64,000 nt of DNA from Pseudomonas moraviensis (GTDB taxonomy: Bacteria; Pseudomonadota; Gammaproteobacteria; Pseudomonadales; Pseudomonadaceae), in contig NZ_LT629788.1 in NCBI RefSeq assembly GCF_900105805.1, positions 3,658,001 to 3,722,000 of the forward strand. The letters are read 5' to 3'. Below the pieces are notes generated by a model that saw nothing but the letters and a program-made list of their open reading frames with translations, was not told the origin of the DNA and searched no databases. A program made the position numbers and the translations under genes. Below are positions 31,613 through 41,200 of the stretch, one piece after another. Position 1 is the first letter of the stretch. Each line of letters begins with the position of its first letter.

Positions 31613-31745
31613 TGTGGCGAGGGAGCTTGCTCCCGCTCGGCTGCGCAGCAGTCGTAAAACCAGACTGCGCGGTGCATCAGGCAGATCGCGGTTGCATGGG
31701 TTGGGAATGCTGCGCAGTCCAGCGGGAGCAAGCTCCCTCGCCACA
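31613..31745. repeat. Inverted REP pair (family B) after the RAYT gene
   Basis: tgtggcgagggagcttgctc on the left and its complement on the right, with about 80 bp between. It starts 11 bp past the RAYT stop. Confidence 0.88.
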
Positions 31746-31930
31746 GAAGGTGTGCATGGCCCCGGACTATCGCCAACTTCCGCCATCGCCGCCCTGTCTT
31801 GCTGCCTCTGAAACAACACTGCCCTTGCTCCCTCGCCACAGAAGGGGTGCATCGCCCCGGACTATCGGCTACTTCCGCCATCGTCGCCCTGCCTGCTGCC
31901 TCTGAAACACCCCTGCCCTTGTGGCAAGGG
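31741..31930 (+). repeat. Two tandem 95-bp units carrying REP and RAYT-tail fragments
   Basis: Unit 1 (31741-31835) and unit 2 (31836-31930) start ccacagaagg and are about 85% alike by eye. Each contains a piece gctgcctctgaaacaac/accc that resembles the end of the RAYT gene (gctggctctgaaacaccc, 31592-31609) followed by REP sequence (31824-31840 and 31920-31938). They look like duplicated debris of the RAYT 3' end. Confidence 0.65.
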
Positions 31931-32034
31931 AGCTTGCGGGGATTCTGCGACCGCTCCTCCCGCAGTCCTTTACATTTTTTTCCCCACGGCCAACCACCGT
32001 CTAAGCTTTAGACAAGTCCGATCAATCTGCGTGA
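31931..32034. other. Short spacer before the PBP-like gene
   Basis: Contains the end of the last REP fragment and the presumed promoter of the next gene. No clear promoter consensus or ribosome-binding site was found. Confidence 0.4.
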
Positions 32035-35000
32035 ATGGATCAGTCGACTATGGGTGCTTTGTGGCAAACCGATTCGAGTAAAACCGTGGTCCCGACTGAA
32101 CGTGTGGATGAAGCGCCTGTCCCTGAAAAACCCCGCCGCAATCGGCACGGGTGGAAGGCTTTCTGGTTGTTGTTTGTGATCATCGCGGTCGTCGTGGGAC
32201 TCGCCGCGTCGAAAGAAATGCGCACTTCGCGCTTCCAGGCGCGGGAACTGAGCCAATACGCCGCTTCGCTGACCTACAAACTCGAACCCGGGCCCAGCGA
32301 AGCGATTCGTTATCCGGGCAACGGTCCGTTCGATCTGCGCCTGGGTTACAGCTCACTGGATGAATTTCTGCCACGCCTGCTCAAGCGCAATTACGTGATC
32401 ACCGAGCAGACGCGCTTCTCCCCTGCCCTGCTCAGCTACACCGACAAAGGCCTGTTCGTGCCCTATTCGGAAAAGATCCAGGCCGGACTGTCGATCACCG
32501 ATTGCCGGGCCGCGCCGCTGTACCGCTACAACTATCCGCAACAGCTGTACCCGGACTTCGCAGCGATTCCGCCGGTGGTGGTCAGCAGCCTGCTGTTCAT
32601 CGAAAACCGTTTTCTCCTCGACCCGAAGCAACCGCTGGCCAATCCGGCGGTGGACTGGCCGCGCTTCGGCATGGCGGCGTGGTCGCAAGTGGCGAAACTG
32701 CTGCGCCTTCCCGGGCAATCGGCCGGCGGCAGCACCCTGGCGACGCAACTGGAGAAGTACCGTCACTCGCCTGAGGGCCTGACTTCATCAGGCGCGGAGA
32801 AAATCCGCCAGATGATTTCCGCCAGTGTCCGCGCTTATCAGGATGGCCCGCAGAGCCTCGGCGCGCGGCAGAACATCGTCCGTGACTACCTCAACAGCGT
32901 GCCGCTCTCGGCGGTGCCCGGCCACGGCGAAGTGCATGGCATGGCCGAAGGCTTGCGGGTCTGGTACGGCAGCGATTTCAACAAGGCCAACGAGCAATTG
33001 AACAGCCCGGCGACCGACCCGCAGACCATGGCCGCCAAAGGCCTCGCCCTGCGGGAAATGCTCTCTCTGATGATCGCCCAGCGCCGCCCTTCCCACTACC
33101 TGACCAAGGGCCGCGAAGAGCTGGCCAACCTCACCGACAGCCACCTGCGCCTGCTCAAGCAGAACGGCGTGATCGACAGTGCCCTGGCCGATGCCGCGCT
33201 GGCGAGCACTGTGTCGTACCGCGACTGGCAAACCCAACCCACCCTGCAGCCGATCGAAACCAACAAGGGCATCAGCGTCGCTCGCAGCCGTCTGGCGAGC
33301 ATGCTCAACCGGCCGCTGTACGACCTCGACCGCCTCGACTTGTCGGCCACCAGCACTCTGCAGGGCGACCTGCAAACCCAGGCCACCGCTTACCTGAAAA
33401 AACTCGCCGATCCGGCTTATGCCGCCGAAATCGGCCTGCTCGGCGAACGCTTGCTGACGCCCACCAGTACCACGCAAGTGCGCTACAGCTTCACCCTGTT
33501 CGAACTGACCCCGGACGGCTCCCGCGTGCGCGTGCAGACCGACAGCACCGACCAGCCGTTCGACATCAACGAGGGCAGCAAGCTCGAACTGGGCTCCACC
33601 GCAAAAATGCGCGTGCTCACCACTTACCTGCAAATCGTCGCCGAGCTGCACGACAAGTACGGCGCGATGAGCGTGACGGAACTGAAAAAGGTCGAGATAC
33701 CGGATCAGGATCGCCTCAGCCGTTGGGTCATCGACTACCTGATCCAGAACAAGGACCACGACCTGTCGAAGCTGCTCGGCGCTGCGCTGGATCGCAAATA
33801 CTCGGCCAGCCCCGGCGAGGCGTTTTTTACCGGCGGCGGGCTGCACACCTTTCACAACTTTCGCAAAGAGGACAACGGGCGCCTGCCCACTTTGCGCGAT
33901 TCATTGCGCGAGTCGATCAACCTGCCGTTCATTCGCCTGATGCGCGATATCGTCCGTTACACCACCTACTCAGGACCCAACGGCGAATTGCTCAAGGATG
34001 ATCGCGACCCGCGTCGTCAGGAATACCTGGCCAGTTTTGCCGACCGCGAAGGCACCTCGTTCCTGCTCAAGTTCTGGAAGAAGTACAGGAACAAGGACAC
34101 TCAAGCGCGGCTCGATACCTTCCTCGACAGCATGCGCCCCACGCCGATCCGCATGGCCGCCGTGCATCGCTATCTGCTGCCGGAAGCCAGCCAGGAAGAT
34201 TTCAACCGGTTCGTGCGCTCGCACCTCAAGGGCACCAAACTCAACGAAAAACTCACGGACGACCGCCTGATCCGCCTCTACGATTCGTATGGCCCCGGCA
34301 GTTACGACCTGCCCGACCAAGGCTTTATCGCCAAGGTGCATCCACTGGACCTGTGGCTGATCGGCTACCTGCTGCATCATCCGGAAGCGACCTTCAGCGA
34401 GATCGTCAAGGCCAGCCATTTCGAGCGTCAGGAAGTCTACAGCTGGCTGTTCAAGAGTCGCCACAAGGGTGCGCGCGACAGTCGTATCCGCACCATGCTC
34501 GAGATCGAAGCCTTCCTCGACATCCACCAGCGCTGGCAGAAAGTCGGCTACCCATTCGACCACCTGGTGCCGTCACTGGCCACGGCCATCGGCAGTTCCG
34601 GCGACCGCCCCGCCGCACTCGCCGAGCTGATCGGCACCATCCTCAATGACGGCGTGCGCATGCCGACGCTGCGCATCGACAGCCTGCACTTCGCCGCCGG
34701 CACGCCCTACGAAACCCGACTGGTCAACGATCCGCATGTCGGCAAACGGGTAATGCCGGTGGAAGTCGCCAGAGCCATGCGCGAGGCGTTGTCGCAAGTG
34801 GTCGATGCCGGTACCGCCAAACGGGTCTCGGGCAGCTTCAAATTGCCCGACGGTACGCCGCTGGCCATGGGCGGCAAAACCGGCACCGGCGACAACCGCA
34901 TTGCCGCGATCGGTTCTGGCGGACGGATCATCAGTTCGAAGTCGATCAATCGCACGGCAACCTTCGTGTTCTACATCGGCGATCACCATTTCGGCACCCT

Positions 35001-35187
35001 CACCGCCTTCGTCCCGGGACGCTCGGCAGAGAACTTCAAGTTCACCTCGGCCCTGCCCACGCAAGTGCTCAAGGGCATGGCGCCGATCCTCACGCCATAT
35101 CTGCAGCCGGGCAGCGACTCGCAATGCAAACCGACGCAGACCGCCAGCGTGGCCATGCTCGAGGCGCCGCGCCCTACAACGAGGTAA
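32035..35187 (+). CDS. Bifunctional transglycosylase/transpeptidase-like protein (class A PBP-like)
   Basis: A 1050-residue protein with one N-terminal membrane helix (about residues 43-60) and a periplasmic body. A GT51 domain is indicated by SLLFIENRFLLDPKQ (Glu190) and GGSTLATQLEKYRH (about 231-244), although the usual EDxxFxxHxG block is altered to ENRFLLDP. The penicillin-binding part has S521-T-A-K524 as the SxxK motif and K948-T-G as the KTG motif. It would polymerise and possibly cross-link peptidoglycan. It is longer than ordinary class A PBPs, with about 400 residues between the two active-site motifs. The start may instead be the ATG at 32050. Confidence 0.8.
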   Translation: MDQSTMGALWQTDSSKTVVPTERVDEAPVPEKPRRNRHGWKAFWLLFVIIAVVVGLAASKEMRTSRFQARELSQYAASLTYKLEPGPSEAIRYPGNGPFDLRLGYSSLDEFLPRLLKRNYVITEQTRFSPALLSYTDKGLFVPYSEKIQAGLSITDCRAAPLYRYNYPQQLYPDFAAIPPVVVSSLLFIENRFLLDPKQPLANPAVDWPRFGMAAWSQVAKLLRLPGQSAGGSTLATQLEKYRHSPEGLTSSGAEKIRQMISASVRAYQDGPQSLGARQNIVRDYLNSVPLSAVPGHGEVHGMAEGLRVWYGSDFNKANEQLNSPATDPQTMAAKGLALREMLSLMIAQRRPSHYLTKGREELANLTDSHLRLLKQNGVIDSALADAALASTVSYRDWQTQPTLQPIETNKGISVARSRLASMLNRPLYDLDRLDLSATSTLQGDLQTQATAYLKKLADPAYAAEIGLLGERLLTPTSTTQVRYSFTLFELTPDGSRVRVQTDSTDQPFDINEGSKLELGSTAKMRVLTTYLQIVAELHDKYGAMSVTELKKVEIPDQDRLSRWVIDYLIQNKDHDLSKLLGAALDRKYSASPGEAFFTGGGLHTFHNFRKEDNGRLPTLRDSLRESINLPFIRLMRDIVRYTTYSGPNGELLKDDRDPRRQEYLASFADREGTSFLLKFWKKYRNKDTQARLDTFLDSMRPTPIRMAAVHRYLLPEASQEDFNRFVRSHLKGTKLNEKLTDDRLIRLYDSYGPGSYDLPDQGFIAKVHPLDLWLIGYLLHHPEATFSEIVKASHFERQEVYSWLFKSRHKGARDSRIRTMLEIEAFLDIHQRWQKVGYPFDHLVPSLATAIGSSGDRPAALAELIGTILNDGVRMPTLRIDSLHFAAGTPYETRLVNDPHVGKRVMPVEVARAMREALSQVVDAGTAKRVSGSFKLPDGTPLAMGGKTGTGDNRIAAIGSGGRIISSKSINRTATFVFYIGDHHFGTLTAFVPGRSAENFKFTSALPTQVLKGMAPILTPYLQPGSDSQCKPTQTASVAMLEAPRPTTR

Positions 35188-35379
35188 CAAATCGTGTCGG
35201 CTTTTTCTGCATCAGGGTGACGATTCTTCGCTTCGGTGGGTGGTAACCCTGCATTTTTCAGATTCGAATTCCTGTCGGGTTGCTGACCCGCGGCGAGGTT
35301 TGCCTCCCGATCTTTGAACTTTTGTTTTGCCCGGCCCTGAGTAGGCTGATCATTCCTCCACAATCAAGGATGATTGGCC

Positions 35380-38300
35380 ATGTCTCTCTCCCCCCAGCCT
35401 GCGGTCAACGCGGACAAAGGACGGCACTACGAATTCATCAAGTCCGCCGTCAACGACAATTTCAAAACCGCCACCGTCAGCCGGGGCCTCGCCTTGGCAG
35501 CCTCGCCACTGAAGATTCAATCCTGGTACACCACCGCGCCCGCTCCTTACCTGCTCAGACTCGCGATTGCCAATCTCAAGGCCTGGGGTTCGCAGAACCG
35601 GGTGGATCATCTGCTGGCGAAAACCGATCTGCATGCCTTCGCCGAGCCGCTGCTGAAGGCAAGCATCAAGGAGCGACACGGCATCGAGCCGGACGTCAAA
35701 CGCACCTTTCTGCGCCTTTACCTGCCCAAGCACAAACCGTGGTACGCCATCAATGTTTCAAAGGGCGTTGTGACCCGCACCGTTTCGCTACTGGACGCCG
35801 CCCTGCACAACTTCGCCAGCAGTGAAACGGTCGGTGACGGCTCGGACTACATCAGCCAACCCGACACGCGAGGCTTGTTCGATGTCCTGCCGATCAAAGG
35901 TGCCATGCCCATTAGCCAGTTCCAGACGCTGTGCCGCGAGCTGGATATCGGCGCGCAGTATAAGAAACATCTGGAAAGCTTCCTGCTGCCCGGCGAACCA
36001 CTGGCCGAAGCCGTGCTGCAACACAAGGTGAGCGAGAGTCAGAAAGACGCCCTCGCCGTCGCCGCACACCTGGCGCTGATCAAGGAAGACATCCAGTACG
36101 ACACCTACAAAATGCTGTTGAGCCTGGCCGAAGGCAGTCCGCAACTGCTGCTCAATGGCCGCGCAATGCAGTGCTCTGACCTGTCGCTGCTCGGCACCCG
36201 GCTGACCGGCGTCCTGGTGTTGACCCACGCCGTGACGGACAAGCGTGGCATTCGACGCCTGATCGTCTACGTCCCCCACGACCCGGATCACCCGCTCAAG
36301 GAGTACGACTCTTTGAAAGCTTTCCGCGATGAACTGACGCGTCAGCTTCGCGACGACCGGCTCAGCGAATCAACCGGACAGACCTATCGCCAGTTCTTCA
36401 GCCAGTTCGTCGATCAGCAGCAGCGCGGGCACTTCTTTGCCGAGCTCGAGCAACGGCTGTTCATCGTCAGGTACCACGCGAGTGAGGCCCCGTCCGACCC
36501 GCTGCCGCCGTGGCACAAGGTGGCGGTAGAGAATCCCAATCTGCGCTTCGCTCGGGTGAAATTGCAGGGCGATTACTGGCGCCACGCTTATCAGCAAAAA
36601 CTCGACAAGATTCTCAATGACGCCCGGGAAATCGCCGTTTCCACCGCGGATACCGACAGCAAGGCGCGCTGGGCGTGGTGGGACAACTTCAAGAAAATTC
36701 TCTCGGACATTTTCAATGTCGCGCTGTTGATCGCCACCCCATTCGTGCCGGGGCTGGGCGAACTGATGATGGCCTACACCGCCTACCAACTGACCAGCGA
36801 CGTCATCGAAGGCATCGTCGATCTGGCCGAAGGCCTTTGGCAGGAAGCCGCCGGGCATGTCATCAGCGTGGTCACCGACATTATTCAATTGGCCGCCTTC
36901 ACCGCCGGCGCACAGATCGGCGAAGCGTTTCGCGTGAAGCTGTCACCGCTGGTGGACGGCATGAAACCGGTCAGGCTGCCCGATGGCAAAGCGAGTTTAT
37001 GGCACCCGGACCTGAGCCCCTACGAACGCAACGAACTGATGCTCCCTCCAGACGCCAGACCCGACCGCCATGGCCTGCATCAGTACGGCGACGAAACCGT
37101 CCTGCCACTGGAGGGCAAGCTGTACTGTGTCGAAAAACCCTCGCCGCCAGCCACGTCCAACACCCACCGCATCAAACACCCGCGCCGCGCCAACGCCTAC
37201 CAACCAAAGATCGAACACAACGGCCACGGTGCCTGGCGGCATGAACTGGAAACTCCGCAAGACTGGTCGAACGAAACGTTGATGCGGCGTCTGGGCCACA
37301 GCGTCGAACGCTTTTCGCCCACGCAACTGGAGCAGGTGCGCATCAGCAGCGGCACCGATCACAGCGCGCTGCGCCAGATGCATATCGACAACAGTCCGCC
37401 GCCACCGCTGCTGGCCGACGCGGTCAAACGCTTCAGCGCTTACGACGACGTAGTCACGGCGAGTGCCGACATCCGTGGCGGTCGGCCGATCGACCCTCAA
37501 GCGGTCTGGCTGGAACCGCTGTTGACCGCGTTGCCCGGCTGGCCTGACGGCAAAGCGCTGGAGGTGTTCGCCGATGCCAGTCTGAGCGGTCATTCGCGCA
37601 AGTACGGCGACCCGCAGGCTGCGCCGGCCGATACCTTGAGCATCAGCCTCGGCGATCTGAACGCCGGCCGGTTGCCGGATCGGCTGGCGGACTTCCTCAC
37701 CGACAGAGAATTCCATAATCTCCTGGGGCACGAGGTTGCCCGTGCCGATCGTGCGAGCGCCTTGCGCAATCGACTGGCGGATGCCGTGGATGAGCGCCGT
37801 GGCGCCGTTTCCCGGCATGTCTATCGAGCCTTGGAAAGACCCGACAAAGCCGACATCAGAATCGTCAGACAGACTTTCCCGGAGCTGCCATTGCCGCTGG
37901 CCGAGAAGCTCCTGGCCCAGGCCAGATCCACCGAACTGCAAAGAATCGCCGACGAACAACGCCTGCCGTTACGCCTCAAGACTCAGGCTCGGGAACTGGA
38001 TTTCGAAGCCAGCGCGGCCCGCGCCTACGATGGTTTTTATCACGACGAACTGATGACGGCCGACACCGAACGCCTGGCGCTCAACACCCTCAGGCTCAAT
38101 ACCGACACCTTCGCCGATCTGCGCCTGGAAGTCCGCGATGGCAGCTACGACGGGACATTGCGCTGCAGTGTCGGGCCGGATGACGCAAGCACTGTCCGAC
38201 GCCTGATCCGCGACGAACACGGCCGCTACGAAGTACTCGACGTGCACAATAAAAAACTGCATGACGCCGATGATTTCCATGAGTCGATTCTGCATGCCGT

Positions 38301-40506
38301 ACCCGCTGAAACACTGCCTGCCGTGGGTTATCAACGCGGTCAGGGACGCCCGCTGAAACTGTGGATCATGGAACAGGCCGAGCCCCCCGCGCAGCGCCGA
38401 ACCGCACTGGCCGAGCCGCCCATCCGGCCTGAGGCGACGATTGAAACCGAAACGCTGGTACGCGGTTTGTCCCGGTTCTTTGGGAGCCGGACGCCAGATC
38501 AACGCATCGAGCAGCTTTACCCGACAATGAATGCACGTGCGAGAAACGCGTTCATTGAAACCCTGACGCGCCAGAGCAAAGGCAACACCCTCGATGCCAT
38601 CGCAAAGCTGGAAAACGAGCGCAAGGATTTGCACAAGGCATTACAGGCGTGGCGTGACGATCACCCCATCGGCATGGATGACGCGGGAGAACCGGGCTAC
38701 GGCGCCTCCAGGTATTACATGCAGACCGGCGGCAATCACATCGAACAACGGATGATTGAATGCTTCAAACGCCAGAGCGATCTTCTCGACGAACCCGACA
38801 TCCATCCCGAGCAAGGCTACACGCTGGACCTCACCACCGAGTTCGGCGGCAAGGATCTCGAACGCTGGTGGAAGGATTTGCGCCAGCGCCCCGACATGAA
38901 CAAGCACATCGACAAGATCACCGCACTGAGGATCAACAAAACCTCACTCTCGGCAGATCCGGATGGATTGCTCGGCAGTTTCCCCCATCTGCGCCGATTG
39001 AACGCCCGCCAATGCGAACTGAAAGAAATCCCGTCCAGCATCGGCCAGATGCGTCAACTCGAGGATCTGGATCTGGCCGACAACCTCATCCGTCTCACAC
39101 CGCGATCCAGCGAACGGCTCAAGGAACTGGTGCGGCTGCGCTCGCTGAACCTGAACGGCAATCCACTGCGCACGCCACCCGATGTCGGCCGCATGTATCG
39201 GCTGGAGGAGCTGAGTCTGGCCAAAACCGATATCCACACCTGGCCCGAAGGGCTGTTCAAGGTGGGCAGCATCAACCGACACCGCCCACGGGGGTTCATG
39301 CTCGACATGCGCAAGGCGCCGATCGACACCTTGCCCGAGGTCACGCCCGGGTCCGATCAGGCCTTCGTCCTGAGTCGGGCAAGGTTTGATACGGAAAAAC
39401 TGACCAATGAAGAGCGGGTCCGCTATCAACACTATCGCACCTCCTCAGGCCTGGGTTATGTGATCGATTATCCAGAGGCATCCAGCACCGAACTCAGCCA
39501 TTGGCAAGAACCCTTCGATGAGCCTGAGCATTACAGCCCGTCCGTGGGGTTCAGAAAATATCGCGAAGAATCCTGGTTCGACCTGATGGCCGAGCCCGAC
39601 TCCGCCGGTTTTTTCAGCGTGATTGCCAAGCAAAGAGAAAGCGCGGATTACCGGACGAATCCCGCACGAAAAAAGCTGACCAGACGCGTCTGGGAAATGG
39701 TCGAAGCCGCAACGCTGGACTCGGAACTGCGCGAAAAACTGTTCAGACAGATTGTCTCCCCTGACGACTGTGGCGACCTCGGTGCGCAACTGTTCAACTC
39801 CCTCGGAATGAAGGTGCTGGTGTCCAGAGCCTATGCAGAACAGACATCCGCCAAGGTTCTCGACGATAAACTCGTGCGCCTGGCGCGCAGTGCTGCGCGG
39901 CTGGATCTGGTGAGCGACGAAGCCCGCGTTGAATACAGCCGTCAGGCACAACAGAACCTCATCGATCCGGGCAACCCGCCCCCGGACGAAGTGGAAATCC
40001 ATCTGGCATTCGAGAAAGGGCTGGCAGAACGACTGGAACTGCCCTGGCAGTCCGAAGCGATGCTTTATGAGGAGCGTTCCGGCGTAACAAAAGATGAAAT
40101 CGAAACGGCGTACAGGATGATCGTGAAGCGGGAACAGGGCGACGGTCTGGTCAATGCAATGATTGATCTCTCCTCAGACAATTTCTGGGAGCGTCACTTG
40201 CGCAAAACCCACCCGACCCAGTACGAACGCAATGATCGTCTCTTTGAGGACAGACTCGAATGGCTTGATGAATTGCGCACGGCACAGGCGCAATGGGCCA
40301 CCCTCACTGATCGAACGCAGTTCAATGCATTGACGCGAAAACTGGAAGCCCTCGCGACCCGGCTTGGCATCCCCCAGGCCGAGATATTCACCGACGAACC
40401 CATGAGCCAGCGCCGCTACAACAGGCTGCTCGATGACCTCGGCTACCAGCGCAAGGAACTGTCCCGACAACTGACCCGTGAGGCGATGAGACTGGCGGGC
40501 CTTTAA
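35380..40506 (+). CDS. DUF6543 protein with leucine-rich repeats and a NEL-type E3 ubiquitin ligase domain
   Basis: A 1708-residue protein. The N-terminal half matches the other DUF6543 protein in style, with hydrophobic segments near residues 448-520 (IFNVALLIATPFVPGLGELM). Leucine-rich repeats follow at about 1187-1303 (LRRLNARQCELKEIPSSI, LEDLDLADNLIRL, LRSLNLNGNPLRTPP). The C-terminus looks like the NEL domain of IpaH/SspH effectors, with catalytic Cys1464 in the Cys-x-Asp motif of SPDDCGDLGAQLFNSLG. NEL proteins ubiquitinate eukaryotic host proteins, which points to action in a plant, insect or protozoan cell. The ATG at 35380 follows an AAGGA site. No secretion signal was seen. Confidence 0.82.
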   Translation: MSLSPQPAVNADKGRHYEFIKSAVNDNFKTATVSRGLALAASPLKIQSWYTTAPAPYLLRLAIANLKAWGSQNRVDHLLAKTDLHAFAEPLLKASIKERHGIEPDVKRTFLRLYLPKHKPWYAINVSKGVVTRTVSLLDAALHNFASSETVGDGSDYISQPDTRGLFDVLPIKGAMPISQFQTLCRELDIGAQYKKHLESFLLPGEPLAEAVLQHKVSESQKDALAVAAHLALIKEDIQYDTYKMLLSLAEGSPQLLLNGRAMQCSDLSLLGTRLTGVLVLTHAVTDKRGIRRLIVYVPHDPDHPLKEYDSLKAFRDELTRQLRDDRLSESTGQTYRQFFSQFVDQQQRGHFFAELEQRLFIVRYHASEAPSDPLPPWHKVAVENPNLRFARVKLQGDYWRHAYQQKLDKILNDAREIAVSTADTDSKARWAWWDNFKKILSDIFNVALLIATPFVPGLGELMMAYTAYQLTSDVIEGIVDLAEGLWQEAAGHVISVVTDIIQLAAFTAGAQIGEAFRVKLSPLVDGMKPVRLPDGKASLWHPDLSPYERNELMLPPDARPDRHGLHQYGDETVLPLEGKLYCVEKPSPPATSNTHRIKHPRRANAYQPKIEHNGHGAWRHELETPQDWSNETLMRRLGHSVERFSPTQLEQVRISSGTDHSALRQMHIDNSPPPPLLADAVKRFSAYDDVVTASADIRGGRPIDPQAVWLEPLLTALPGWPDGKALEVFADASLSGHSRKYGDPQAAPADTLSISLGDLNAGRLPDRLADFLTDREFHNLLGHEVARADRASALRNRLADAVDERRGAVSRHVYRALERPDKADIRIVRQTFPELPLPLAEKLLAQARSTELQRIADEQRLPLRLKTQARELDFEASAARAYDGFYHDELMTADTERLALNTLRLNTDTFADLRLEVRDGSYDGTLRCSVGPDDASTVRRLIRDEHGRYEVLDVHNKKLHDADDFHESILHAVPAETLPAVGYQRGQGRPLKLWIMEQAEPPAQRRTALAEPPIRPEATIETETLVRGLSRFFGSRTPDQRIEQLYPTMNARARNAFIETLTRQSKGNTLDAIAKLENERKDLHKALQAWRDDHPIGMDDAGEPGYGASRYYMQTGGNHIEQRMIECFKRQSDLLDEPDIHPEQGYTLDLTTEFGGKDLERWWKDLRQRPDMNKHIDKITALRINKTSLSADPDGLLGSFPHLRRLNARQCELKEIPSSIGQMRQLEDLDLADNLIRLTPRSSERLKELVRLRSLNLNGNPLRTPPDVGRMYRLEELSLAKTDIHTWPEGLFKVGSINRHRPRGFMLDMRKAPIDTLPEVTPGSDQAFVLSRARFDTEKLTNEERVRYQHYRTSSGLGYVIDYPEASSTELSHWQEPFDEPEHYSPSVGFRKYREESWFDLMAEPDSAGFFSVIAKQRESADYRTNPARKKLTRRVWEMVEAATLDSELREKLFRQIVSPDDCGDLGAQLFNSLGMKVLVSRAYAEQTSAKVLDDKLVRLARSAARLDLVSDEARVEYSRQAQQNLIDPGNPPPDEVEIHLAFEKGLAERLELPWQSEAMLYEERSGVTKDEIETAYRMIVKREQGDGLVNAMIDLSSDNFWERHLRKTHPTQYERNDRLFEDRLEWLDELRTAQAQWATLTDRTQFNALTRKLEALATRLGIPQAEIFTDEPMSQRRYNRLLDDLGYQRKELSRQLTREAMRLAGL

Positions 40507-40521
40507 CGGCAGGTTTGCAAC

Positions 40522-40549
40522 CCGGCCAGCCCCGACAAGGACTGGCCGG
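40522..40549. terminator. Stem-loop between the NEL gene and the fimbrial operon
   Basis: CCGGCCAG (40522-40529) pairs with CTGGCCGG (40542-40549) 16 nt after the NEL stop codon. No T run; a weak or factor-dependent terminator is possible. Confidence 0.45.
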
Positions 40550-40663
40550 ACGGCACGCTGCCGACAACCGGCGCCAGCACAGGACCGTTCCATGTTCGCC
40601 CGATGCGACAGCATTTTTCCGCTGCGGCATAAACCGGCGCACACGGATAGCTGTGCATATCGA

Positions 40664-41167
40664 TCACTGCGCACCCGGCGCTCTGGCGTTGAACATCAGC
40701 ACCACATTGCCGTAATAATCCCCGGAGCGATAACCACCCTCCGGTTCGATCGGGTCGATCTTCAACGCCACGCGCTTGCCCCCGGCCGCTTCCTCCTCGG
40801 ACAAGACCTGGCGCGGGGTGACGTGCGAACTCAGTTCGACATCGTTGAAAGAGACCCGCAGATCGATCACTTCACCGGGACGGCCGTTCTCCAGATAGGA
40901 GTCGTAGGCAAGCCGCGCCTCAATCGCGCTGCTGTCGTGGCGCACATCGAAATTGCGCATCAGCCCGCTGAGGGTCGCGCGCTGGTAATCCCACTCAAGC
41001 CGCTGCGGCCGGTGAATCCAGTCCGGTTCCGCCGGAATGATGTAGAACGGCCGACTGGGAATGGTCAGGGACACTTCGAACGTGTGCTCTTCGCGCGCGG
41101 CCCACGCCCCGACGCCGCTCAGCGCAGTGGCGGCCAGCAGCGCGGCGGCGGTGCATTGCTTGATCAT
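40664..41167 (-). CDS. Fimbrial minor subunit-like protein (CS1/class 5 type)
   Basis: A 167-residue exported protein (signal peptide MIKQCTAAALLAATALSGVG ending AWA-A). The opening TFEVSLTIPSRPFYIIP and the closing SGDYYGNVVLMFNA match the major subunit encoded at 45845 (SLVAHVPTNGFYVVP, PGDYTGSVAMIFDA), so it is a paralogous pilin. It is the last gene of the operon and may be a minor or anchor subunit. The start at 41167 opens the signal peptide; an upstream TTG at 41188 is less likely. Confidence 0.75.
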   Translation of the reverse strand: MIKQCTAAALLAATALSGVGAWAAREEHTFEVSLTIPSRPFYIIPAEPDWIHRPQRLEWDYQRATLSGLMRNFDVRHDSSAIEARLAYDSYLENGRPGEVIDLRVSFNDVELSSHVTPRQVLSEEEAAGGKRVALKIDPIEPEGGYRSGDYYGNVVLMFNARAPGAQ

Positions 41168-41200
41168 GTTGGTTACCCGATGCGTCAATGGAAAACAAAC

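Noticed and set aside
31741..31930. Possible CRISPR array
   Set aside because: Only two long imperfect units without spacers of constant length; they are REP/RAYT debris. No cas genes are present.
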